Notes: generated by a model not told the origin, from the letters alone. DNA of 8,505 bases from JANJWP01 sp964540725 (GCA_964540725.1 CAZINU010000027.1:1-8505); one strand, 5' to 3'; numbered from the stretch's first letter, positions 1-6,060 are shown. Translations and numbers: made by a program.

Positions 1-130
1 CTTCACCGCTCCCGTCTCCGCGTTCCTCGTGACCGTCCTCGAAATGTCCCTGGTCGTCTCCCGGTTCTTCGTGTTCGTGTTCGTGTTCGTGACCGTGCCC
101 GTGGTCGTGGCCGTCGTGGTCGTGCGACAT
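1..130 (-). CDS. His-rich metal-binding protein, N-terminal fragment
   Basis: Only the first 43 codons are in the window; the gene runs off the left edge. Reading from the ATG at 130 down, the head is MSHDHDGHDHGHGHEHEHEH, with nine His alternating with Asp, Gly and Glu in the first 20 residues. An acidic, Gly-rich stretch follows, with two more His (residues 29 and 34). Such heads bind Zn, Ni or Co and occur at the N terminus of CDF or ZIP metal transporters, CobW/HypB-type GTPases and some periplasmic binding proteins. There is no membrane segment or domain yet, so the class cannot be chosen. The gene is divergent from the DUF2130 gene at 204 and has its own promoter (TTGGAA 191-196, TAGAAT 169-174). 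No Shine-Dalgarno sequence precedes the start. The start call is good because the ATG lies about 30 bases after the predicted transcription start. Confidence 0.72.
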   Translation of the reverse strand, partial: MSHDHDGHDHGHGHEHEHEHEEPGDDQGHFEDGHEERGDGSGE

Positions 131-133
131 AAT

Positions 134-161
134 TTGCGAATCGTGGAGCGAAGGCTATACT
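134..161 (+). promoter_or_regulatory. Promoter of the DUF2130 gene
   Basis: TTGCGA (134-139) and TATACT (156-161) are separated by 16 bp, with GGC just before the -10, as at the promoter at 6118. The predicted start is near 168, giving a leader of about 36 bases. The -10 coincides with the expected start point of the opposing His-rich transcript. Confidence 0.6.
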
Positions 162-168
162 CGACGCG

Positions 169-196
169 ATTCTATCCAGAGCGCGTTTTTTTCCAA
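169..196 (-). promoter_or_regulatory. Promoter of the His-rich gene
   Basis: On the minus strand TTGGAA (196 to 191) is followed after 16 bp by TAGAAT (174 to 169). Transcription would start near 162 and give a leader of about 30 bases. The -10 sits in the 13-mer GGATAGAATCGCG, which is repeated exactly at the promoter of the Kazal gene. It overlaps the opposite-facing promoter of the DUF2130 gene. Confidence 0.55.
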
Positions 197-203
197 TTTT
201 CCC

Positions 204-1451
204 ATGTCGGAATCCTCTACCATCGTCTGTCCGAAGTGCGGTACCCGTATCGATTTGGACGATATCGCCCGCCACCGGTACGAAGAGAAGCTCAAGGCCG
301 ACGAAGTCCGGCTGCGCGAGGAATTCGCGAAAAAGGAGGAGGAAATCCGCAAGGATCTCCGGGAAAAGGCGATGGAGTGGGCCGAAAAAAAGGCGGCCGA
401 AAAAATGAAGGAAAAGGAGCTCGAAACGAAGGATTTGGTCGCCCAGCTCGAGGAATTCCGCAAAAAGCAGGACGAGGCGGTCAAAAACGAGCTGGAACTC
501 CGCAAGCGCGCCCGCGAGCTCGAGGAAGCCGCGAAGCGCGCGGAACTCGAAAACGCCCGAAAACTCGACGAGGAACGTCGCAAACTCGAAGAATCCCTTC
601 GGGAAGAACAGAAGAAGCGCGAGGAAGAATCCGCCCGCAAGGCGCAAGAGGAATTCTCCCGAAAGCTTGAGGAAAAGGAGAAGGCGATGGAAATCCTTCG
701 GAAGTCGCTCGAAGAAGCGAACCGGAAAGCTCTCCAAGGGTCCCAGCAAATTCAGGGCGAGGTGCTCGAAAACGAGCTGAAGGAAATCCTGTCCCGCAAT
801 TTTCCGACCGACGCGGTCGAGGACGTTCCGCCCGGAATCCGCGGCGCCGACCTCGTTCAGACCGTCCGCGACCAATACGGTCGCGACTTGGGCGTCATTC
901 TCTGGGAATCGAAAAATACCAAGGCCTTCGGCGGCGATTGGATTAAGAAATTGAAAGACGACCGGGTGCTCGCCAAGGCCGACGTCTGCATCCTCGTCAC
1001 CTCGGTGCTCCCCCCGGACGGCGCTTTGAGGCACTTTGGCCTCTACGAAGGCGTGTGGGTGACCGAACCCGAATACTTCCTCCCGCTCGCCCAGGCCCTT
1101 CGAGACCGGCTGCTCGCCCTTTCGGAACAGGGGCGGAGCCTCGTCGGCCGCGAAGAGAAGATGGAGCTGCTCTACGGCTATCTTTCGGGGCCGGATTTTC
1201 GTGCGAAGATCGAGAACGTCATTACCGCGTTCCGTTCGATGAAAGAAGATTTGGAGAGCGAAAAACGCTCCATGCAGCGCATTTGGAGCAAGCGCGAGAA
1301 AGAACTCGAACGCATTATCGGCAATACCGCCATGCTCTATGGCGACATGCAGGGAATCATGGGGGCGAACCTGCAGACGATCGAGTATTTGGAACTCGGC
1401 GCCGGCGATTCTTCCGAATCCGTCCCCGATTCCGATTCCGAGAAAGGGTAA
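204..1451 (+). CDS. DUF2130 family coiled-coil protein
   Basis: A 415-residue soluble protein of the DUF2130 family, whose biochemical role is not settled. Residues 9-12 are CPKC, half of a zinc-ribbon-like knuckle. Residues about 25-180 are a long charged coiled coil very rich in Glu, Lys and Arg. The conserved DUF2130 core follows at about 184-390: QGEVLENELKEIL, then GADLVQ (214-219), WESKNTK (234-240), WIKKLKDDR and ILVTSVLPPD. A second short helical region and an acidic Ser-rich tail (after residue 400) end the protein. The spacing Asp216, Glu235-x-Lys237 resembles a PD-(D/E)xK nuclease core, but that is my inference. There is no signal peptide or membrane segment. It is probably transcribed alone from the promoter at 134-161, and it stops at TAA just before the terminator at 1460. 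The ATG at 204 is chosen because it begins the CPKC head and lies correctly behind the promoter. Confidence 0.9.
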   Translation: MSESSTIVCPKCGTRIDLDDIARHRYEEKLKADEVRLREEFAKKEEEIRKDLREKAMEWAEKKAAEKMKEKELETKDLVAQLEEFRKKQDEAVKNELELRKRARELEEAAKRAELENARKLDEERRKLEESLREEQKKREEESARKAQEEFSRKLEEKEKAMEILRKSLEEANRKALQGSQQIQGEVLENELKEILSRNFPTDAVEDVPPGIRGADLVQTVRDQYGRDLGVILWESKNTKAFGGDWIKKLKDDRVLAKADVCILVTSVLPPDGALRHFGLYEGVWVTEPEYFLPLAQALRDRLLALSEQGRSLVGREEKMELLYGYLSGPDFRAKIENVITAFRSMKEDLESEKRSMQRIWSKREKELERIIGNTAMLYGDMQGIMGANLQTIEYLELGAGDSSESVPDSDSEKG

Positions 1452-1459
1452 GTTCGAAA

Positions 1460-1484
1460 AAATCCGCCCGTCGGGGGCGGATTT
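1460..1484. terminator. Bidirectional rho-independent terminator
   Basis: A perfect 10-bp inverted repeat (AAATCCGCCC at 1460-1469, GGGCGGATTT at 1475-1484) encloses a 5-base loop. The left arm is preceded by an A run, which becomes TTTTTT on the minus strand. The plus strand has a T-rich but weaker tail. It sits between the convergent DUF2130 and pilin-like genes and can serve both. Confidence 0.85.
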
Positions 1485-1547
1485 GTATTTGGCCGTCCGA
1501 GTTTTCGGTTCGCGGAGGGCTTCGGACGATCGAAAAAGCAAGCATTC

Positions 1548-2069
1548 CTACCGGTACGTCACGAACTCCGCCGATTCGGAGGAAACGCCGTCCGTTCCGG
1601 TGAGTTTGGTCTTTACGGCGTCAGACGGAAGGCTTCCGGTCGACGTGGAGAACGAGAGGTCGTATTGGCGGATTCCTCCTTCGCTCGGGGTTCCTTCCCC
1701 GAAAAAACTCCGGAGCGAAACGGAGGGGGCGGACGGCGGTCGCGGGGAAGACGTCGGATAAAAGGTTCCGGTCAGGCATTCGGTGCCGCCGGTTCAAAAC
1801 CAGACGGGAAGGTTGCCCTTTCCGGCGAACGAACGGAGCGTATCGACTCCGAACGATTCGACGCAGGCGCGCGTCGAGAGGAGGAGTCCGGAGAGTTCGT
1901 TTTGGTTTTCCGACCGTACGGCTTCCCTCGATCCTCCGGTTATGAGGGCGTACGTTCCGAGCATGGCGACGGCGAGAATGACGACCGAAAAGAGGACCTC
2001 CACGATGGAGAATCCGGAGCGCGCGCTTCGGTTCCGAGCGGATATGCGTCGTTTGTTTCGGATCGCCAC
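1548..2069 (-). CDS. Type IV pilin-like protein with in-frame TGA
   Basis: With TGA read as an amino acid this is a 173-residue pilin or pseudopilin. It starts at GTG 2069 with a basic 19-residue prepilin leader ending in Gly, then FSIVEVLFSVVILAVAML: the N-methylated Phe, Glu at mature position 5, and the hydrophobic helix that anchors the subunit before assembly. The leader would be cut and methylated by PilD, although no pilD is in view. Under the standard code the protein would end at residue 91 (TGA at 1794-1796). The same frame stays open for 81 more codons to TAG at 1548-1550. That tail is rich in Ser, Thr, Gly and Pro, poor in Arg, has GC-rich third positions, and ends EFVTYR, as expected of a pilin globular domain. 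It lies 78 bases after the Kazal gene with no promoter between, so it is probably the second gene of that operon. A broken gene is the main alternative. Confidence 0.78.
1794..1796 (-). other. In-frame TGA, probably sense (Gly)
   Basis: This TGA is codon 92 of the pilin-like gene. The local reading is NLPVWF-x-TGGTEC. The open, protein-like frame on both sides argues for recoding rather than termination. Glycine fits a turn before TGG, but tryptophan cannot be ruled out from this site alone. Confidence 0.7.
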
Positions 2070-2147
2070 GATGCTTTTTGAAAGGGGAACGAATGAGCGG
2101 AACCTTCCGGGCTCCCACGGATTCCGGACCGAACGGTCGGAATCGGC

Positions 2148-2975
2148 CTACCGGACCTTCGCGGTGCGAATGACCGTATCGATAATGTCGGCGTTCTCGG
2201 CCCGATTTCCCTCAATCGTGAGCGTGCTGCCCGAAAGCGACAGATAGGCGGTACCCGTCGACGGATCTTCGTAGAAGCCGTTCTCGGCGTTCGAGAGTTG
2301 GGGAAGGGTCTTGCCCCGGTAGAACCGGATTTTCACCTCCGACGTTTCGAAATCTTCCGGCCCGACCCCTCGGGAGACGCCGACCGAGTGGGTCGCGCCG
2401 TCACGGGCGCCGAACCCCGAATAGTAGCTGCGCTTGGGGAGGGAGAACGCGTAACCGACCGAGACGTTGGAGTACTCGAGGAATGCCGACGAGCCGGACG
2501 CGGTCGTTCCCGAGGCCTCGACGGCCGGAGCGTCGGATGCGGTGCCGGATTCCGTAGACGGAGTTTCCAAGGCCGACTCGGAAACCGCTCCGCTCGCGGA
2601 CGATCCGGGGAGTTCCCCTTCCGGGAGGGTTTCCCGGACGAGGTTCTCGATTTCGGAAGTTGCCGTGCCCGATGCCGAGGAGGTTTCGACGTCCGAACAC
2701 ATGCCGATCCGGTCGACGGTTTGTCCGTCGCGTTCGGCCATGCAGGCGTTCGAGTACGTGCGTCCGTTTTTCGCGCATACGGGAGCGTAGTCGGCCGTAC
2801 AGACGGCGTCGCCGTTCGGGGCCGTCGGAACTTCGGAATCGAGCGGCGCTCCGACGTTCCGGTCCGGGGCGGGGGAGGGGGTCTCGGACGTTTCCGGGAA
2901 TCGGAGGTTCGCCAGAACCGCGATGCCCGCGACGATGCCGACGGCGAGCGCGAGGGGAAGGAGCGTTTTTTTCAT
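2148..2975 (-). CDS. Membrane-anchored or secreted Kazal-domain protein
   Basis: A 275-residue exported protein. Residues 1-3 (MKK) and a hydrophobic stretch at about 4-23 form a signal peptide or uncleaved anchor. There is no lipobox Cys, but a type I cut after AVLA is possible. After a Pro-rich spacer, residues 59-93 match a short Kazal-type inhibitor domain: Cys59, Cys67, Cys78, Cys93 with YAPVC, NGRTYSNAC and a final GMC. Kazal domains usually block serine proteases; the four-Cys form is common in bacteria and its target here is unknown. A Ser/Thr/Ala/Glu-rich linker (about 95-165) leads to a C-terminal domain of about 105 residues that looks beta-rich (YSNVSVGYAFSLP, VKIRFYRG, YLSLSGSTLTIEG), which I do not recognise. 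The ATG at 2975 is chosen because it begins the signal sequence and lies about 22 bases after the predicted transcription start. It stops at TAG, and the pilin-like gene follows. Confidence 0.85.
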   Translation of the reverse strand: MKKTLLPLALAVGIVAGIAVLANLRFPETSETPSPAPDRNVGAPLDSEVPTAPNGDAVCTADYAPVCAKNGRTYSNACMAERDGQTVDRIGMCSDVETSSASGTATSEIENLVRETLPEGELPGSSASGAVSESALETPSTESGTASDAPAVEASGTTASGSSAFLEYSNVSVGYAFSLPKRSYYSGFGARDGATHSVGVSRGVGPEDFETSEVKIRFYRGKTLPQLSNAENGFYEDPSTGTAYLSLSGSTLTIEGNRAENADIIDTVIRTAKVR

Positions 2976-3004
2976 AAGGGTGCGGGGAACGGATACGTGC
3001 CGCG

Positions 3005-3032
3005 ATTCTATCCGTGAACGTGCCGAATTCAA
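3005..3032 (-). promoter_or_regulatory. Promoter of the Kazal-pilin operon
   Basis: On the minus strand TTGAAT (3032 to 3027) is followed after 16 bp by TAGAAT (3010 to 3005). The start is expected near 2998, about 22 bases before the ATG. The -35 box overlaps the last two bases of the terminator hairpin of the gene upstream. The -10 region GGATAGAATCGCG is identical to that at 165-177. Confidence 0.65.
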
Positions 3033-3072
3033 AACGGCTTCGCGATTTCCTGGGAAATCGCGAAGCCGTTTT
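3031..3072 (-). terminator. Strong hairpin terminator after the unknown gene
   Basis: A near-perfect inverted repeat of about 18-20 bp (arms at 3031-3050 and 3053-3072, core CGGCTTCGCGATTTC) lies 25 bases after the stop codon of the minus-strand gene at 3097. On the minus strand it has an A run before and TTTT at its end. The plus strand has six T after it, so it could also block transcription the other way. Confidence 0.85.
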
Positions 3073-3096
3073 TTCGGAATGCCGGCGTTCCGTCCG

Positions 3097-3738
3097 TTAT
3101 CGGAAAGTTTCCGCCCCGTCCGGTTCCGGCAAAATTTCCGCCTTCTCGCACGATTCACGAATATTCCGCAATTGCCGCTCGAAATCCGTCCGCATGTTTC
3201 CGAGCGCCTTTTCGAAAAATTCGGCGACCGTCATACTCTTTCCCCGTATCGTTATCGGGGAATCTTTCGTGACATCGGTTCCGAACGCCTCGTTGAGGAT
3301 CGAGAGCGTCCCAGTCGGCTTTTTTTCCGACAGCATCAGGAGGCCTAGAACGACGGCATCTTTCGGACCTACGGCGAGCATGGAGGAAAAATCGAATTTT
3401 TCCTCCCGAATTTCTCCGCTCGAAAGGGCATTCATCATTTGCGAATATCCGGAACTCAGGCGCAATTCGGAAAGCAGAGTCGGGCGATCCGAGCGGATGA
3501 GTTGCCGTACGGTACCGGCATTCATGAACGGCGCGACGGAAGCGTCGTCCGGAATGTCCGGATTGTTGGCGATTTCGCGAAGGGATCGCACCATTCTCTC
3601 CGTTTCGGAAACCATCCATTCGGATGGAGCGTTGAGAAAGGTCCGAACTCCTTCCGACGCGAGCGATTCCGACCGCTCGAGGCGCTTCCGTGCGATTTCG
3701 GCATCGACGCACTGCGTGCTCGGAATATGTTCGTTCAT
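3097..3738 (-). CDS. Hypothetical protein, 213 residues
   Basis: I do not recognise this family. The protein is soluble and mostly helical by composition, with no signal peptide, membrane segment or metal motif. Visible parts are a charged N-terminal region (DAEIARKRLERSES), a middle with LRLSSGYSQMMNALSSGE and MLAVGPKDAVVLGLLMLSEKKPTG, and a C-terminal part with ITIRGKSMTVAEFFEKALGN followed by a charged helix. The only Cys residues are 10 and about 200. The frame is open upstream to 3849, but I chose the ATG at 3738 (MNEHIPSTQC) because the clear promoter at 3797-3825 would start RNA near 3790, after any earlier start codon. The leader of about 52 bases, the longest in the window, begins with a small hairpin. 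It stops at TAA before the strong terminator at 3031-3072. It is divergent from cysS but apparently independent of it. Confidence 0.75.
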   Translation of the reverse strand: MNEHIPSTQCVDAEIARKRLERSESLASEGVRTFLNAPSEWMVSETERMVRSLREIANNPDIPDDASVAPFMNAGTVRQLIRSDRPTLLSELRLSSGYSQMMNALSSGEIREEKFDFSSMLAVGPKDAVVLGLLMLSEKKPTGTLSILNEAFGTDVTKDSPITIRGKSMTVAEFFEKALGNMRTDFERQLRNIRESCEKAEILPEPDGAETFR

Positions 3739-3772
3739 GGTGGATTTGGCGTGAGAGATAGGTTTCGTAACG

Positions 3773-3790
3773 GCGCGAAGAGGTTCGCGC
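3773..3790 (-). promoter_or_regulatory. Hairpin at the start of the leader RNA
   Basis: A 7-bp perfect dyad, GCGCGAA and TTCGCGC with a 4-base loop, lies exactly where the transcript of the unknown gene should begin. It could stabilise the RNA 5' end. There is no T run, so it is not a terminator. Confidence 0.4.
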
Positions 3791-3796
3791 TTCCTC

Positions 3797-3825
3797 AGGA
3801 TATCACGAATTCCGTCGCCGCGCAA
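3797..3825 (-). promoter_or_regulatory. Promoter of the unknown gene at 3097-3738
   Basis: On the minus strand TTGCGC (3825 to 3820) is followed after 17 bp by TATCCT (3802 to 3797), with an extended TGA just before the -10. This promoter fixes the choice of the ATG at 3738 over earlier in-frame starts. Confidence 0.65.
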
Positions 3826-3851
3826 AATTCCCAAACCTGCCCCGGCCATCC

Positions 3852-3879
3852 TTTACAATCCCGTATTTTCGGCTATTTT
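3852..3879 (+). promoter_or_regulatory. cysS: Probable cysS promoter
   Basis: TTTACA (3852-3857), 16 bp, then TATTTT (3874-3879), preceded by GGC as in the two other plus-strand promoters with TATACT. The start would be near 3886, giving a leader of about 29 bases. A second possible -10, TACAAT at 3854-3859, has no good -35. I see no T-box in this short leader. Confidence 0.5.
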
Positions 3880-3914
3880 CAGGGCATTCTTCACTCGTAA
3901 CGACTTTCTCGCGC

Positions 3915-5369
3915 ATGCTTTCGATCTACAATACCCTTACCCGTTCCGTCGAAACCTTCAAACCGCTCCGCCAAGAGTCGGTGAAGGTGTATTTCTGCGG
4001 CCCGACGCCCTACAACTACGCCCACATCGGCAATCTTCGGGCGTATTTGTTCGAAGATTTCGTCATCCGTACCCTCCGGTTCCTCGGGTACCGCGTCCAA
4101 ACCGTCATGAACGTGACCGATATCGACGACAAAACGATCCGCGATTCCCAAAAGACCGGCGTGCCCCTGAAGGAACTTACGGAAAAATTCACCGAATTCT
4201 TCCTGGAAGACCTCGCGAAGCTCCGAATCGTTCGGGCCGACCAGGTCGTTCCCATTTCCACGCTCGTGGACGACATGGTCGCCATGATCCAAACGCTTCT
4301 CGACCGCGGCTACGCCTACGCGTCCGACGACGGCAGCGTCTATTACTCCATCGCCAAGTTCCGCAAGTACGGCGAGCTCGCGCACCTCGACGTTTCGGGC
4401 ATGAAGTCGAGCGTACGCATCGATAATGACGAATACGAAAAAGACTCGGTGGCCGATTTCGCCCTTTGGAAGGCGTACGATCCGGAAAAGGACGGACCGA
4501 ACAAGTGGGATGCCGTTTTCCGCATCGACGGAACCGAACGCGCGTTTCCCGGCCGCCCCGGCTGGCATATCGAGTGCAGCGCGTGCAATTTCAAGTACCA
4601 CGGACCGCAGATCGACATCCACATGGGCGGTATCGACAACCTGTTCCCGCACCATCAGAACGAAGTCGCGCAGACCGAAGCCTGCACCGGGAAGACTTTT
4701 TCGAAGTACTGGATGCACGGCGGACATTTGCTCGTGGATAATAAAAAGATGGCGAAATCGGCCGGAAACTTTTACACGCTCCGCGACGTGGTTTCGAAAA
4801 TGGCCCCGGCGAAGGAGGCCGACGTATGCCGGGGATTCCGTCTCATGGCCCTTCAAACGCAGTATCGGGAAAACTTCAACTTCACGTTCGATCGGCTCCA
4901 AGCGGCCATGCGAACGTCGGAAGGCTTCGACGAAACGTTCCGGCGAATCGCCCGGTATGCCGCGCCGACCGGAAAGGTCCGCCGCGAATTCCGCGACCGG
5001 CTCCAAACGCTCGTGCAATCGTTCGTCGCGTCGCTCGAAAACGACGTATCCACCGCCGAAGCCCTCGTCGTCGCGTTCGAGCTCCAAAGTTTCGCGAACG
5101 CGGAAATCGACGCGGGAACGCTCTCGGCTTCCGAAAAGGAATCCGTCGTCGGACTCTTCCGCACGTTCGACGAAGTGCTCGCGATCTTCGATTTTTCGCT
5201 CTTCGAAACGCTCGACGTTCCAGGCGAAGTGCTCGCCCTCCTTTCCGAACGGAACGCCGCGAAGGCCGCGAAAAACTACGCGCTCGCCGACGAGCTCCGT
5301 CAGAAGATAGCGGACGCCGGATACCGCATCGTCGATACGAAGGACGGCGCGACGGTCGAACGGGCGTAA
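3915..5369 (+). CDS. cysS: Cysteinyl-tRNA synthetase
   Basis: This is the class I aminoacyl-tRNA synthetase that charges tRNA-Cys with cysteine in the cytoplasm. It has 484 residues, close to the usual 460-480. The Rossmann catalytic core opens with YFCGPTPYNYAHIGN: Cys28 is a zinc ligand and HIGN (37-40) is the HIGH motif. MNVTDIDDK follows at 65-73. The other zinc ligands are Cys221 (PGWHIECSA), His246 and Glu250 (PHHQNEVAQ), spaced as in the Escherichia coli enzyme. The KMSKS loop reads KMAKS (278-282), a common variant. The rest is the helical anticodon-binding domain, ending with the usual RNAAKAAKNYALADELR element, which places tRNA-recognition helices near residues 445-465. The start ATG gives the canonical N terminus (MLSIYNTLT). 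The gene is alone, has a short leader without a Shine-Dalgarno sequence, and ends at TAA just before the terminator at 5380. Confidence 0.98.
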   Translation: MLSIYNTLTRSVETFKPLRQESVKVYFCGPTPYNYAHIGNLRAYLFEDFVIRTLRFLGYRVQTVMNVTDIDDKTIRDSQKTGVPLKELTEKFTEFFLEDLAKLRIVRADQVVPISTLVDDMVAMIQTLLDRGYAYASDDGSVYYSIAKFRKYGELAHLDVSGMKSSVRIDNDEYEKDSVADFALWKAYDPEKDGPNKWDAVFRIDGTERAFPGRPGWHIECSACNFKYHGPQIDIHMGGIDNLFPHHQNEVAQTEACTGKTFSKYWMHGGHLLVDNKKMAKSAGNFYTLRDVVSKMAPAKEADVCRGFRLMALQTQYRENFNFTFDRLQAAMRTSEGFDETFRRIARYAAPTGKVRREFRDRLQTLVQSFVASLENDVSTAEALVVAFELQSFANAEIDAGTLSASEKESVVGLFRTFDEVLAIFDFSLFETLDVPGEVLALLSERNAAKAAKNYALADELRQKIADAGYRIVDTKDGATVERA

Positions 5370-5379
5370 AAAGACCTCC

Positions 5380-5417
5380 AAACGAAATCCCCGCGGCATG
5401 CCGCGGGGATTTCGTTT
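5380..5417. terminator. Bidirectional terminator, 38-bp perfect palindrome
   Basis: Arms of 19 bases (5380-5398 and 5399-5417) form AAACGAAATCCCCGCGGCA and its exact complement. It lies 11 bases after the cysS stop and between convergent genes, with T-rich outer arms on both strands. It should end cysS transcripts and serve as backup for the LemA-like gene. Confidence 0.85.
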
Positions 5418-5478
5418 CGGTCCGTTTCGGTCCGCTCGAGCGGACCGCCTTCGCGGGTCCGCCTTTCGAGACGCGAAG
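5414..5478. repeat. Cluster of GGTCCG repeats and nested dyads
   Basis: The sequence GTTTCGGTCC is directly repeated at 5414-5423 and 5424-5433. It runs into a perfect 20-bp palindrome at 5428-5447 (CGGTCCGCTCGAGCGGACCG). A further inverted GGTCCGC is at 5456-5462, and there is a CTTCGCG/CGCGAAG pair (5449-5455, 5472-5478). It abuts the stop codon of the minus-strand LemA-like gene, so it may be its 3' RNA structure. No T run follows, so its role is unclear. Confidence 0.55.
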
Positions 5479-6012
5479 CTACGAAGTTCCGAGCGGAAAC
5501 ATCCGCTTCATGGGAATAAGGAGACCGAACACCGTTTTTCCACGGCTTTTCCGAATCGATTCGTAGGCTCGGATGGCATCGTCGAGCTCCGCAAGCAGGC
5601 GGCGCGCGTTCGATTCGTGGAATATCCAGAGACTTCGGGCGTAGATGAAATTGCCGTCCCTCGCGATTTCCGGAATGCGTACCGAAAGCTTCATGAGAAA
5701 ACGGAATTCCCGGGAAATGCGGGCGTCGTTTTCGAGAACGTCGTACGCCGAAGTCGAATTCGAGATGATCGCGGCGCGATGCAGCGCGAGCACGTCTTCG
5801 TAGATCGCGTCCTCGCGGGCGTGGCTTCGGATACTCTCGACGACGACCGGAATCTTATCCACCTTTTCGAAGTAGGTAGCGAGGTAGCGTTTCGAAAGTT
5901 CGGAAATTTTCCGTCGGACGGTGGCGGCCCGGTAGGCGTTCGCGACCGTGGCGACGAAGAGTCCGAGGACGACGAGTGCGAGAAGGATTTCCGGAAGGCG
6001 GAGTTCGTTCAT
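5479..6012 (-). CDS. LemA-like membrane protein
   Basis: A 177-residue protein with one N-terminal membrane segment (residues 6-24) and a helical body. It resembles the LemA family of single-pass proteins with an outward helical bundle of unknown function. The pattern seen is: NAYRAATVRRK after the membrane, YFEKVDKIPVVVESIRSHA (47-65) at the place of the LemA RxDLIPNLVxxVxGYA element, then IYEDVLALHRAAI. A later region, NFIYARSLWIFHESNARR with DDAIRAYESIRKSR and VFGLL (121-165), matches the LemA NFxxLQxxLxxTENRIxxAR, YNxAVxxYN and glf signals. It is divergent in sequence. The ATG at 6012 is preferred to the one at 6033, because that one lies inside the -10 box. It stops at TAG and is divergent from the sugar phosphotransferase gene. 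Confidence 0.75.
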   Translation of the reverse strand: MNELRLPEILLALVVLGLFVATVANAYRAATVRRKISELSKRYLATYFEKVDKIPVVVESIRSHAREDAIYEDVLALHRAAIISNSTSAYDVLENDARISREFRFLMKLSVRIPEIARDGNFIYARSLWIFHESNARRLLAELDDAIRAYESIRKSRGKTVFGLLIPMKRMFPLGTS

Positions 6013-6031
6013 GGGGAAGGGGGTTTCCGGC

Positions 6032-6060
6032 ATTGTACCGCACCTGACCTTTCGGCGCAA
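6032..6060 (-). promoter_or_regulatory. Promoter of the LemA-like gene
   Basis: On the minus strand TTGCGC (6060 to 6055), 17 bp, then TACAAT (6037 to 6032). The start would fall near 6025, only about 12 bases before the ATG at 6012. This rules out the in-frame ATG at 6033 as the main start. Confidence 0.68.

Noticed and set aside
3..1541. Long minus-strand open frame (512 codons) opposite the DUF2130 gene
   Set aside because: Its Phe/Leu/Arg-rich sequence is the mirror of the Glu/Lys-rich coiled coil codons. The plus strand has a recognised family, promoter and terminator.
1621..2118. Arg-rich minus-strand frame overlapping the pilin-like gene
   Set aside because: Its composition is that of an out-of-frame translation. 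The pilin frame has a prepilin signal and a natural tail.
2121..2143. Imperfect hairpin between the Kazal and pilin-like genes as a terminator
   Set aside because: The stem has a bulge and no T run follows on the minus strand, so it should not end transcription.
3854..3859. TACAAT as the main -10 of cysS
   Set aside because: No reasonable -35 lies 16-18 bases upstream. TTTACA and TATTTT at 3852-3879 give a better pair.
3891..5399. Long minus-strand open frame (502 codons) opposite cysS
   Set aside because: cysS is certain on the plus strand. GC-rich codon bias with few stop triplets opens the opposite frame, and the product has no motif.
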